A program made the translations under genes and the position numbers. Shown here piece after piece: positions 42,884 to 50,915 of a DNA stretch of 64,000 nucleotides. Positions within the stretch are counted from its first letter, which is position 1; every line of letters starts with the position of its first letter. The stretch is from Schlesneria sphaerica. GTDB lineage: Bacteria > Planctomycetota > Planctomycetia > Planctomycetales > Planctomycetaceae. The DNA lies in NCBI RefSeq assembly GCF_044336245.1, contig NZ_CP172346.1, positions 930,001 through 994,000 on the forward strand, written 5' to 3'. The notes under the pieces are model-generated. The model worked only from the letters and a program-made list of their open reading frames with translations. It had not been told where the DNA came from and did no database searches.

Positions 42884-44544
42884 CAGCCGCACTCGATCGT
42901 CCGACATCCGTTTCTCCCGAGTCAGTTTCGTTGCCGAAACGGCACTATCTGAACTCCGGGTACACCGTCCGCTCATGGCTTTTCACGACGGACCACAAGC
43001 GGATCGCCCTGCTCTATCTGGTGTCGATCACGGCCTTCTTCGTGCTTGGCGGGATTGCCGCGACACTGGTCCGCCTGGACCTGATGACCCCGCAGGCGGA
43101 CCTGGTTCGGTCCGAGACCTACAACAAGCTGTTCACCGCGCACGGTGTCATCATGATCTTCTTTTTCCTGGTCCCGTCGATTCCGGCGGTCATGGGAAAC
43201 TTTCTCGTCCCCCTGATGCTCGGGGCGCGCGATCTGGCGTTTCCTCGCCTGAACCTGCTGAGTTGGTACGTCTACATGGTGGGAGGAGTATTCACGCTGT
43301 ATGCCCTGCTGGCGGGGGGCGTGGATACCGGCTGGACGTTCTATGCTCCTTACAGCAGTACCTACAGCAATACCTACGTCATGGCGACCGCCGTGGGGAT
43401 CTTCATCACCGGATTTTCATCGATTCTGACGGGCCTGAACTTCATCGTCACCATCCACAAGATGCGTGCTCCGGGACAGGTCTGGTTTCGCCTGCCCCTC
43501 TTCATCTGGTCCATCTACGCCACCAGCATCATCATGGTGCTGGGCACCCCGGTACTGGCGATCACTCTGGTTCTGGTAGGACTGGAACGACTGCTGGGAC
43601 TGGGCATCTTTGATCCCCGGTTGGGTGGTGACCCGATCCTCTTTCAGCATCTGTTCTGGTTCTATTCGCATCCGGCCGTCTACATCATGATTCTGCCCAG
43701 CATGGGGGTCGTCAGCGAAATCATTCCCTGCTTTTGTCGCAAAAGACCTTTCGGATACGAGTTTATTGGCTTTTCAAGTTTCGCCATCGCGGCCTTCAGC
43801 TTCCTCGTCTGGGGACACCACTTGTTTGTCAGCGGACAGTCGATCTACGCCGGGCTGGTCTTTTCAATGCTCAGTTATCTGGTGGCGATCCCTTCCGCAG
43901 TGAAGGTGTTCAACTGGACGGCAACGCTGCATAAAGGTTCCATCAGTTTTGACACTCCCATGCTCTACGCCTTGGGTTTTGTAGGCCTCTTCACGATGGG
44001 AGGCCTGACCGGACTGTTCGTCGCGGCGCTGGCGGTCGATGTGCATGTGCACGACACCTACTTCATTGTGGCCCACTTCCATTACATCATGGTCGGCGGC
44101 GCGGTCATGGGGTACCTCGGGGCCATTCACTTCTGGTGGCCGAAAATGACGGGCCGCCTTTACCCGGAGGGGTGGGCAAGACTCTCGGCGATCCTGATCT
44201 TTGTCGGTTTCAACCTCACTTTCTTCCCTCAATACATTCTGGGCTATCTGGGAATGCCTCGGCGGTACCACATCTATCCACCTGAGTTTCAGGTGCTGAA
44301 TGTGATGTCGTCGGCGGGGGCCTCGATCCTAGGGGTAGGATACCTGTTTCCCCTCACGTACCTGATCTGGTCGCTCTTTTATGGCAAAGTTGCTTCTGCC
44401 AACCCCTGGAGAGCGGCCGGACTCGAATGGCAAACCCCGTCCCCGCCGCCTACAGAAAACTTTGCACGGACGCCAGTCGTCAGACATGAGGCCTACGACT
44501 ATCCCGCAATCGACAATCAACAGGTTGAGGAAGGATTGCGATGA
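42880..44544 (+). CDS. coxA: Cytochrome c oxidase subunit I (A2-type)
   Basis: 554 aa, twelve or so transmembrane helices. Haem/copper ligands: His in TAHGVIMIFF, CuB His with cross-linked Tyr in FYSHPAVYIMILPSMG, HH in WGHHLFVSG and the haem pair in VAHFHYIM. The YSHP sequence in place of GHPEV classifies it as subfamily A2: the D-channel Glu is absent and the Tyr-Ser pair is expected to replace it in proton transfer. C-terminal tail is soluble. ATGA overlaps with coxB and coxC. Confidence 0.96.
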   Translation: MTAALDRPTSVSPESVSLPKRHYLNSGYTVRSWLFTTDHKRIALLYLVSITAFFVLGGIAATLVRLDLMTPQADLVRSETYNKLFTAHGVIMIFFFLVPSIPAVMGNFLVPLMLGARDLAFPRLNLLSWYVYMVGGVFTLYALLAGGVDTGWTFYAPYSSTYSNTYVMATAVGIFITGFSSILTGLNFIVTIHKMRAPGQVWFRLPLFIWSIYATSIIMVLGTPVLAITLVLVGLERLLGLGIFDPRLGGDPILFQHLFWFYSHPAVYIMILPSMGVVSEIIPCFCRKRPFGYEFIGFSSFAIAAFSFLVWGHHLFVSGQSIYAGLVFSMLSYLVAIPSAVKVFNWTATLHKGSISFDTPMLYALGFVGLFTMGGLTGLFVAALAVDVHVHDTYFIVAHFHYIMVGGAVMGYLGAIHFWWPKMTGRLYPEGWARLSAILIFVGFNLTFFPQYILGYLGMPRRYHIYPPEFQVLNVMSSAGASILGVGYLFPLTYLIWSLFYGKVASANPWRAAGLEWQTPSPPPTENFARTPVVRHEAYDYPAIDNQQVEEGLR

Positions 44545-45212
44545 CTATTGACAGCCACACCCATGTCGAATCTCCTCTGGCGCATCAGTTCGATGATCTT
44601 GAGCAGCAACGAGCCGCCGCGGACCTTGGAATGTGGTTGTTTCTGGCGACGGAGCTGATGTTCTTCGCGGGTCTTTTTCTGACCTATTTTCTCTATCGGC
44701 TGAACGATGAAGCGGCCTTCGCCGCTGCCAGTCACCATCTGGACGTCGTCTGGGGCACAGTCAATACGGCAGTTCTGCTGACCAGCAGTCTGACGGTCGC
44801 GATTTCGGTGCATGCCGCGCAATCCCGTGACCAGCGCAAGCTGACGCAATTACTTGCAGCGACGATCGGATTGGGAACCCTCTTCGTTGCGATCAAAGGT
44901 TGGGAATACCACGGAAAATATCAGCATGGGCTGATGCCATTAATGGGGCTTCCCTTCCGCTGGGACGTCGACTCGACGCGCCCAGGGGCCGAATTGTTCT
45001 ACGATTTGTACTACGTGATGACAGGCGTCCACCTGCTGCACATGGTGATCGGGCTCGGATTGATGCTGGTACTGCTCGTCAAAGCGATGCGAGGCGGACT
45101 GCTGGGAGAATTCGCGACGCCCGTTCGAATGATCGGCCTGTACTGGCACTTCGTCGACGTGATCTGGGTCTTCTTGTTTCCGCTGCTCTACCTGATCGGA
45201 GCTCACCCATGA
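44541..45212 (+). CDS. coxC: Cytochrome c oxidase subunit III
   Basis: 223 aa with five transmembrane helices: DLGMWLFLATELMFFAGLFLTYFLY, VWGTVNTAVLLTSSLTVAISVHA, LLAATIGLGTLFVAIKGWEYHGK, YYVMTGVHLLHMVIGLGLMLVLL and LYWHFVDVIWVFLFPLLYLIG. The terminal YWHFVDVIWVFLF signature is diagnostic. Stabilises subunit I and its proton-uptake path. 4-nt overlaps with coxA and the subunit IV gene. Confidence 0.95.
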   Translation: MTIDSHTHVESPLAHQFDDLEQQRAAADLGMWLFLATELMFFAGLFLTYFLYRLNDEAAFAAASHHLDVVWGTVNTAVLLTSSLTVAISVHAAQSRDQRKLTQLLAATIGLGTLFVAIKGWEYHGKYQHGLMPLMGLPFRWDVDSTRPGAELFYDLYYVMTGVHLLHMVIGLGLMLVLLVKAMRGGLLGEFATPVRMIGLYWHFVDVIWVFLFPLLYLIGAHP

Positions 45213-45553
45213 TATCGCACACGCGGACCGTGGTGGGGACGTACTTCCGCGTCTATGGAATGCTGCTGGTCCTGCTGGCGGCAACCGTGCTCGCCGCTCG
45301 GTACGATGCAGGACCATGGAACATCGCCATCACACTGGCCATCGCCTCGCTCAAAGCCGTCTTGATTGGTGCAGTGTTTATGCACATTAAGCAAGAGACG
45401 CCGCTCGTGAAATTGGTGATCACGATCGCGTTCTTCTGGCTGCTGATCATGTTTTCACTGACGTTCTCGGACTACTGGTCTCGACCTTGGGACCCCAAGA
45501 GTGATCCATGGGTAATTCCCGCTCCGCGGTTCGAAGCGGGAGCCAAGCCGTAG
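45209..45553 (+). CDS. coxD: Cytochrome c oxidase subunit IV family protein
   Basis: 114 aa with three transmembrane helices (FRVYGMLLVLLAATVLAARY, NIAITLAIASLKAVLIGAVFMHI and LVKLVITIAFFWLLIMFSLTF), the bacterial CoxD/CtaF-like pattern; the phrase LKAVLIGAVFMHIKQE is typical. The true ATG at 45209 overlaps the coxC stop (ATGA); an upstream in-frame extension is only coxC in another frame. Last gene of the operon; no terminator hairpin is visible in the 114 bp that follow. Confidence 0.9.
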   Translation: MISHTRTVVGTYFRVYGMLLVLLAATVLAARYDAGPWNIAITLAIASLKAVLIGAVFMHIKQETPLVKLVITIAFFWLLIMFSLTFSDYWSRPWDPKSDPWVIPAPRFEAGAKP

Positions 45554-45667
45554 CGACCAACTTCGCCGAATGAAACGGGCCAGGAAGATTGGATTGCAAA
45601 GAACATCAAATGAGAGTCGAAAGGCTATGCCATTGTGAGGGACGATTGATTGGGAAGTGCACCATAC

Positions 45668-46039
45668 CTACGAATTTACGATCTCTACTTCGACTTCGTC
45701 GTAGGCGTTCGTCAGCTGTTCCTGCAGAGCTTCGGCGATTTCTTCCGCCTGCGTTGGGAGTTCACACTCGATATCAAAACTCCCCTGCATTCGATCTCCT
45801 GCGAGGACATGAATCGTTTTGTTCATCACGTTGACGCGCGGAGCCCCGTCACCAAACACACCGCCCGAGGATGTCTTCCAGACTCCCAATCGAGCAATCT
45901 CATCACCGGAGAGGGTGAGAACGATTTGAAATACCTCCGTTTCGGCAGAGGTATCGGGTACCAGTTTCGGAAGTGCGTGCACCTCAAGGGATCCCGCTTC
46001 GATTGCTGTAATGATTCGCTCATCGTTCGGTGCGCTCAT
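45668..46039 (-). CDS. Hypothetical acidic protein, 123 aa, downstream of an IS insertion
   Basis: Not recognised. The ATG at 46039 has AGAGGAG 8 nt upstream. The 123-aa protein is acidic, has no signal sequence and starts MSAPNDERIITAIEAGSLEVHALPKLVP; it continues with beta-type segments (EVFQIVLTLSGDEIARLGVWK, GAPRVNVMNKTIHVLAGDRM) and ends in a charged helix/strand (QAEEIAEALQEQLTNAYDEVEVEIVNS). The insertion sequence next to it has struck 18 nt upstream of the start, so the original promoter lies beyond the element; transcription may now come from the transposase on the same strand. The reading frame itself appears intact. Confidence 0.72.
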   Translation of the reverse strand: MSAPNDERIITAIEAGSLEVHALPKLVPDTSAETEVFQIVLTLSGDEIARLGVWKTSSGGVFGDGAPRVNVMNKTIHVLAGDRMQGSFDIECELPTQAEEIAEALQEQLTNAYDEVEVEIVNS

Positions 46040-46049
46040 AATTCTTGCT

Positions 46050-46057
46050 CCTCTTGT
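46050..46057. repeat. Target-site duplication, left copy
   Basis: CCTCTTGT, identical to 47844-47851. It forms part of the Shine-Dalgarno of the adjacent 123-aa gene when read on the minus strand. Confidence 0.9.
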
Positions 46058-46081
46058 GGGTGCAACCCCGTTTTGCGTTCG
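46058..46081. repeat. Left terminal inverted repeat of the IS
   Basis: Begins GGGTGCAACCCCGTTTTGCG, ends TTCG. Two mismatches to the right end (positions 9 and 21). Confidence 0.9.
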
Positions 46082-46094
46082 GTGAAACTCTTGA

Positions 46095-47759
46095 TTACAG
46101 GGTGTTTTGTGGACTCGCGGTTTGGGGTTCAACTTTGCAGGACATCAGTTGGGGTGTCCATTGCCAGGTGGCGAGGTGATGTTTCTTGGTCCAAGCTCGC
46201 ATTCGTTTGACCTGTTCATCCCAACGGCGACTGATCACCAAGGCGCGCAGTTGCAACATTTCTTCCGCGTGATGTTCTCGCCAGAAGACGCCGTTTCCTT
46301 TCAGCCGCAGGTTGATGACTCGGCGGATACTGCTTTCAATGGCACCGCTTCCCAGGGGGAGACCGCAGCGACGAAATTCGGCATAGTTCAATCGTCCCGC
46401 ATCCCCGTGTCGCTGGAGGTAGTTCAATTCGGTTTGAAGTTCCGCGTTGGTGGGTTCGTCTTCAGCAAACACTCGTAGTTCCTGGACGACGTATTCCCAT
46501 TCTCCGTTACGTAGTCGCGTGCGAAGATCCCGATACAGGGGCATCCGCTGTTCCGTGGTCACGCCGAGCGTGGCTAACGCTCGTGAGATATGATGCACGG
46601 CATGGCAGGTATCCAGAACCTGATGAATCACGACCTCCTTCGGAATCCGCGCTTGAGCCACGATTTGATCGACGCGGTCCCAGATCCAGACCGCTCCATC
46701 ACTGACAAAGGTCAGGCTCAGTGCCTTGGCTGCTCCCAGGCGATGCAAGTGCATGGCAACCAGTTCCGCCATAGCGTCAGGTCCCGCAAACGTCCCATCC
46801 ATTGTCATGCGTGACTTCTTCTCCAGGCGCCCCTGCTCATCATGAATGAAGATCGTCATCAACTTGGGTTCGCGCCATTCGCCATCGAACGTCCGTTTTG
46901 CGAGGCGCTTAGAGCGTCCCGGCGCATCACTGATAATCAAACCGTCTTCGTTGAGTTGTTCTGCATGAGGCGTTGCCGCTCGCAGTTTTCCACGGAGTTT
47001 CGTCCGGCCGCCGTCGATCTGGATCGACACACGCTTCCCCGACAGTTCGTTTGTCGATGCCAAAGTTCCAGCACGCCAGGAGGCCAATTCTGCCGTTCGT
47101 AGCTTCAGCAGTTTCTCACCGCACTGCTGAGAAATCCGCCGCACCGTTTTGAGATTGAGCGACAGTCCCTGACGCTCCAGTTCCTCACAAGCCAGTTCAA
47201 ACGAGGGACACAGAGCCGACTGCCGAGAGACCGTACTCTCCAGCCCGGGAGAGACTTTCTTTCCCAGCCCGAATTGCACCTGTTCAATCTGTAGGCCCGA
47301 GACTGATTCTTCCTTCTGCAGACCATTCCCGCGACGACGACTCGCTTCACAGTAAAGCGACGTGATCCACATGACCACGCCCCCCAGAAGCCGAACCGAC
47401 ATCTTTCGATCACGCCCCTTGGATAGCGGAATCGAATAGTCTTGTCGCGTCTGCTCGGCGGCAGCGGCAAATTCCGGTGTCTGCATCACGACTGATGCCA
47501 AGCCCGCCACGACCATCCCCGCACCCCGCGCGAACTCCCGCTGGACTTCCAACTCAAGGGCTTCCAGACTCAGCGGGTCTCCTTTCAGACGACGTTCCCA
47601 CTCCCCCAGCTTCGGAAACACCTCGCCACTGAATCGGAAGAGCATCTCCGAAACGGATTTAATAAACTCACCATCCCGACCGTCCAAGGAAATCCCTCCC
47701 ATTCGACCGCCCTCCATTGCGATCTCGGTGCCGAATCCATCCAATCCTCGATTGGACAA
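46095..47759 (-). CDS. ISKra4-family DDE transposase
   Basis: 554 aa, uninterrupted. N-terminal part helical (about 30-110), a possible DNA-binding region VSRQSALCPSFELACEELERQGLSLNLKTVRRISQQ around 178-212, then the RNase-H-like catalytic core. Proposed DDE residues: D249 in VSIQIDGGRTKLRG, D354 in FVSDGAVWIWDRVD, E475 in LPLGSGAIESSIRRVINLRLKGNG, with the family phrase GVFWREHHAEEMLQLRA following. CHAVHHISRAL matches the C/H-rich insertion seen in the family. It overlaps the left inverted repeat only by closeness (stop 46095, repeat ends 46081), a compact design. ISKra4 assignment is by sequence feel; ISLre2-like relatives are the alternative. Confidence 0.85.
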   Translation of the reverse strand: MSNRGLDGFGTEIAMEGGRMGGISLDGRDGEFIKSVSEMLFRFSGEVFPKLGEWERRLKGDPLSLEALELEVQREFARGAGMVVAGLASVVMQTPEFAAAAEQTRQDYSIPLSKGRDRKMSVRLLGGVVMWITSLYCEASRRRGNGLQKEESVSGLQIEQVQFGLGKKVSPGLESTVSRQSALCPSFELACEELERQGLSLNLKTVRRISQQCGEKLLKLRTAELASWRAGTLASTNELSGKRVSIQIDGGRTKLRGKLRAATPHAEQLNEDGLIISDAPGRSKRLAKRTFDGEWREPKLMTIFIHDEQGRLEKKSRMTMDGTFAGPDAMAELVAMHLHRLGAAKALSLTFVSDGAVWIWDRVDQIVAQARIPKEVVIHQVLDTCHAVHHISRALATLGVTTEQRMPLYRDLRTRLRNGEWEYVVQELRVFAEDEPTNAELQTELNYLQRHGDAGRLNYAEFRRCGLPLGSGAIESSIRRVINLRLKGNGVFWREHHAEEMLQLRALVISRRWDEQVKRMRAWTKKHHLATWQWTPQLMSCKVEPQTASPQNTL

Positions 47760-47819
47760 CAGCAGGGAAGAATAACACAGACTCAGAGATCACTCAGCAA
47801 ATAATCACTTCTCCGTACT

Positions 47820-47843
47820 CGACCGCAAAACGGGATTGCACCC
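47820..47843. repeat. Right terminal inverted repeat of the IS
   Basis: Reads, on the minus strand, GGGTGCAATCCCGTTTTGCG followed by GTCG; complement of the left end at 22 of 24 positions. Confidence 0.9.
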
Positions 47844-47851
47844 CCTCTTGT
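47844..47851. repeat. Target-site duplication, right copy
   Basis: CCTCTTGT. The sequence beyond it (from 47852) is the displaced natural upstream region of the 123-aa gene. Confidence 0.9.
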
Positions 47852-48257
47852 AGCGGCCGGAACGGCGCACCATTCGGCTTGCATCCCGTGGTTTGATCAA
47901 CACTTCAAATGTAATTCGGTCTGACTGGACTCGCTCCCTCGCCGTATCCGCACGCGTCGATTGAGCGAAACCATGCGTCGTCAGGCAAAGCGTGTCGCAT
48001 ATTCCATGCCCCGTTTTGCGGGAGTTCCTCGGGCTTACAGATCCAACAGGCCACGCCGCCGAGTGCAAGCCTCGCATCTCCTCAATGGCGAGCCCCCACG
48101 TCACTCAATGCTCCCGATCACTTCCCGGAGATCCTGAGCGACAACCTTCAGCTATGTTAGGGGGCACATTCTTTGCACCTCGCCCCACTAATCAGGTGCC
48201 ATCATTCTTAGTATGGCACATCTTAAGTTCCCGATTACTAGCAGATGCGAGGATGCC
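47852..48257. other. Intergenic region right of the IS
   Basis: 406 bp. Holds the displaced promoter of the 123-aa gene (minus strand) and the promoter of the rightward 243-aa gene. A CCCCGTTTTGCG at 48009-48020 repeats the inner part of the IS end. A short inverted repeat GTGCCAT/ATGGCAC (48196-48202, 48213-48219) lies 38 bp before the downstream start. No RNA gene seen. Confidence 0.45.
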
Positions 48258-48989
48258 ATGAGCTTACGAGTACTCCGATACGGATTAATGGTTGGATTAT
48301 GGTCATTGAAGTTGGCACAGATCTGTACTGGACAGGTCGAGCCAACGGATCAGCCGCTCAATACGCGTACTGTGGTCGAACCCAGCACGGACTGGTCGGT
48401 CCCCGATCAACCCTGGTTCAGCGATCCTGCAATCCGCCGTGAACTGGACCTCGACGACCGCCGATACGAGAAGCTGGAAGCCAACTACCAGAAGGCACTC
48501 GAACGATACCAGCAGGGAATGAGTAAGATCGATCCTGCTGCCACAGACATTGAACGCGCAAAGATTCGAGACGAGCTTCGGGCGGACTTTAATCGACGAG
48601 TTCATCAATCTACATCGACGGCCATCTCAGACCCTGCCCTGCGGCGAAGATACAATCAGCTCTACTGGCAGCATCGCGGAATCAGCGCGTTCAATGATGA
48701 GGATGTCCGATCCCGTATCCGGCTGAACGATACCCAACTGGAACGTTTGCGGAAGCTGGAGCAAGACTGGGATAGCCGTATGACGACGTGGCGTCGCGAC
48801 TACTCAACCAATCCTGACCAGGTGCTCAAGCGATACAATCAGGGCCGTGCCGAGTTCAACGAGGGTCTGCGGTCGGTCCTCGAGCCGGCACAACTCGACG
48901 GGTGGAATGAGCTGACAGGTACACCGTACGATTTTCCCGCCGAGGTTTATTTCCGCGATAACCGGGCAGCTCGTCCCGTTTTGCGTTAG
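48258..48989 (+). CDS. Exported helical protein of unknown function
   Basis: 243 aa from the ATG at 48258 (GAGGA upstream); an earlier in-frame ATG (48213) lacks a signal. Export signal about 1-27 (RYGLMVGLWSLKLAQICTGQ), then a long charged, helical region with two repeats of the pattern 'L.D.qyekLe..y..al.ry' (DLDDRRYEKLEANYQKALERYQQGM; LNDTQLERLRKLEQDWDSRMTTWRRDY), reminiscent of Spy/CpxP-like periplasmic chaperones, and a terminal LEPAQLDGWNELTG. The 'LTxxQ' motif of Spy is represented only loosely. Function unknown. Confidence 0.72.
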   Translation: MSLRVLRYGLMVGLWSLKLAQICTGQVEPTDQPLNTRTVVEPSTDWSVPDQPWFSDPAIRRELDLDDRRYEKLEANYQKALERYQQGMSKIDPAATDIERAKIRDELRADFNRRVHQSTSTAISDPALRRRYNQLYWQHRGISAFNDEDVRSRIRLNDTQLERLRKLEQDWDSRMTTWRRDYSTNPDQVLKRYNQGRAEFNEGLRSVLEPAQLDGWNELTGTPYDFPAEVYFRDNRAARPVLR

Positions 48990-49200
48990 ACCTGCGACGA
49001 ATGAAGACGCTTGATCGATGCTGCCGCCTCTCTGACGTGCATCGTCCACAGGATGAGGGACCTGAAACCGCTCCTGTGGGCGATGTTTTTGTTCAGGCGT
49101 GCAGTCAAAATCAAGCAGGTTTCGATTGGTGAAGTGGTACCGTCTGAGCCTCTAAATCGTCTGAAGAAGTGCCCGCCGCGGTTATCCGGCATAGACGGGG

Positions 49201-50427
49201 TCAATAGGGCGACGCGTCCGATTCCCGCGCGATATCACGAAATTCTCGGAACCGCTCCTCTTTTTCTTCTTCTTCTGAATCGGCTTCCATCGTCTGAAAG
49301 GAATCGTCAGTCACGTCATCGTCGACCACTTCGACATCTTCTTCGTTCAGGTAATCGTCTCCGCGAAGAAAATTATGTGACTCATGAGAACGGAACGTTT
49401 CTACGGGGACAAGGCGATCTGTAGACGGACTGCTCTGCTCCCCCGCGATGGATGGACGCTGCATTTTGGCATCCAGGTGCACCACCTGAGTATGCGGGAA
49501 CTCGGGTAAGTCCCAGCAATCCACCGGAATGGAGGTGGGATTAATTTGTACTTCTCCCAGATCCATCGTCAAAGTCATCTTCGTCTGCGGCCAGTCCAAC
49601 CGAATCTGGTGGGCGAGTACGGCCCCAGAGGCGGGGTCGAGTCGATGATCATCGAGTTTGGCCTGGGCGAGGCGCGTGGCGTCATTGCTGTAGAGACTAT
49701 GCTCGATCACGATCCCCTTCTTGAGATCGACCAGCACCACACGTCGCAGTGGCAGCCCGTGGGCAGTGACGATCTGCTCGATCAGCCGGGCTTGCTCGTA
49801 TTCCGGGTCAGTTTCAATAGTGACTCCGGTCGTCGGCAGCGGCGCAACGCCCAACGTTTGCAGCAACCAGTCAGGTTCGAAAGGAATACCAATCTGATGG
49901 CGAGCGGCGTCCATGTTTTCGTGCCGACAGGTCACAAATCCTGGATCCATCTCGCGAGCCCAGACCCAGAAGCGATCGCTGTTGGAACCAAGATCGACCT
50001 CCTTTCCTCGCATCGACATCACCTGAAGGCGGAATTTCCGGTCTTTTTCGACGGCCAGCATTCCATTGAACGAATACTTGTCGACACGGATTTTCACCTT
50101 CTTCGCCTGCCAACTATGGATGCGATCCGTGTTCTGATTCAGGTGTGCGACCACTTCTTCGATGGAAGGGTTGCTGACGTTCTTCAGACAAGGTGCCCCG
50201 GCCATCGGGTCACGCGCCCGCTTCCAGATAATTCCACGGCCTGAGACGCAGCCCGAAAGCGAACCAGCGACGAACAACAGCAAAGACAGCGACATCAGTC
50301 GGAGAGCAAGTGCTCGTGGGCGACCTGCTTGTTCTGAATGTCGTCTCACGGCGCATGCAATCGCCACACCCGAGCCGACGTTTTGCGGACTGCGGAGGGG
50401 TAGTGACAGGGTTGTAAATCGGGTCAT
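49201..50427 (-). CDS. Lipoprotein with acidic C-terminus (LolA/LppX-like fold suspected)
   Basis: 408 aa from the ATG at 50427, whose ATGA overlaps the stop of the preceding gene. A signal with lipobox LSGC lies about residues 44-60 (MSLSLLLFVAGSLSGCVS); the leader before it is unusually long, so an internal start is also possible. The core (about 90-300) reads as half-barrel strands (VKIRVDKYSFNGMLAVEKDRKFRLQVMS, EVDLGSNSDRFWVW, RRVVLVDLKKGIVIEHSLY), typical of LolA-like lipoprotein carriers. The last 60 residues are very acidic (NEEDVEVVDDDVTDDSF, EADSEEEEKEERF). Function unknown; envelope lipoprotein. Confidence 0.72.
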   Translation of the reverse strand: MTRFTTLSLPLRSPQNVGSGVAIACAVRRHSEQAGRPRALALRLMSLSLLLFVAGSLSGCVSGRGIIWKRARDPMAGAPCLKNVSNPSIEEVVAHLNQNTDRIHSWQAKKVKIRVDKYSFNGMLAVEKDRKFRLQVMSMRGKEVDLGSNSDRFWVWAREMDPGFVTCRHENMDAARHQIGIPFEPDWLLQTLGVAPLPTTGVTIETDPEYEQARLIEQIVTAHGLPLRRVVLVDLKKGIVIEHSLYSNDATRLAQAKLDDHRLDPASGAVLAHQIRLDWPQTKMTLTMDLGEVQINPTSIPVDCWDLPEFPHTQVVHLDAKMQRPSIAGEQSSPSTDRLVPVETFRSHESHNFLRGDDYLNEEDVEVVDDDVTDDSFQTMEADSEEEEKEERFREFRDIARESDASPY

Positions 50428-50915
50428 CCCTGCCACTCCGCTGAAAGTTGGGTTTTCAGTTCTGAAATCAGCTGCTGCGATTCCGCATCACCAAGATGGT
50501 AGTTGAAGACCTCAAACGTCCCTTCGCCATGAACACCACTCAGTTCCAGGAACTCGCGGTCGTCTTCATAACGAACATTCTCCAACCTCAGTTTCCGCTG
50601 CTGCAGCAGCACGAGCGCCAGCCCATAACGGGTTCGCTCGTGAACCGGACTTGCCTCTTCACTCAGTTGCTCGAAGTACCGCATCGCGACTTCGGGGTCG
50701 ATCCTGGTCAGTTTGGGATCGATTGCCGCGGGGACTTCGACGGTCCAGCAGCCAAAGTGCCCCGCTGGTGGACCAGTCCACCCCTCGTCGGAAAAGTCCA
50801 GACGAACGAGTCCATTCTCACGTTCAACCAATACCGAGTGGCACACCGAGCCGGGGACGAGCGGTTTACCCGTCGCAGCACAGTTTTTACCCAGTGGTTT
50901 AAGGTGATAGTCCAT
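50424..50915 (-). CDS. Conserved-type hypothetical protein, 163 aa
   Basis: 163 aa, no signal. N-terminus MDYHLKPLGKNCAATGKPLVPGSVCHSVLVER contains two Cys and a Gly-rich turn, as in small zinc-binding folds; then DEGWTGPPAGHFGCWTVEVP, and a helical C-terminal half (RYGLALVLLQQRKLRLENVRYEDDREFLELSG). Similar proteins occur next to envelope lipoproteins in planctomycetes, but I know no function. It is coupled by a 4-nt overlap to the lipoprotein gene downstream. Confidence 0.72.
   Translation of the reverse strand: MDYHLKPLGKNCAATGKPLVPGSVCHSVLVERENGLVRLDFSDEGWTGPPAGHFGCWTVEVPAAIDPKLTRIDPEVAMRYFEQLSEEASPVHERTRYGLALVLLQQRKLRLENVRYEDDREFLELSGVHGEGTFEVFNYHLGDAESQQLISELKTQLSAEWQG

Larger units (their letters stand above)
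46058..47843 (-). mobile_element. Intact ISKra4-like insertion sequence, 1786 bp
   Basis: Bounded by 24-bp terminal inverted repeats: left 46058-46081 (GGGTGCAACCCCGTTTTGCG + TTCG) and right 47820-47843, matching at 22 of 24 positions. Flanked by a perfect 8-bp duplication CCTCTTGT (46050-46057, 47844-47851). Contains one transposase gene covering almost the whole element on the minus strand. All parts appear intact, which suggests a recent insertion. Confidence 0.92.

Noticed and set aside
42975..43613. 212-codon plus-strand frame inside coxA
   Set aside because: Shadow of coxA in another frame; His/Gly-rich product with no family.
45668..46132. 31-codon N-terminal extension of the 123-aa gene
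   Set aside because: The added part is encoded by the IS end (inverted repeat), and the internal ATG has a good ribosome-binding site.
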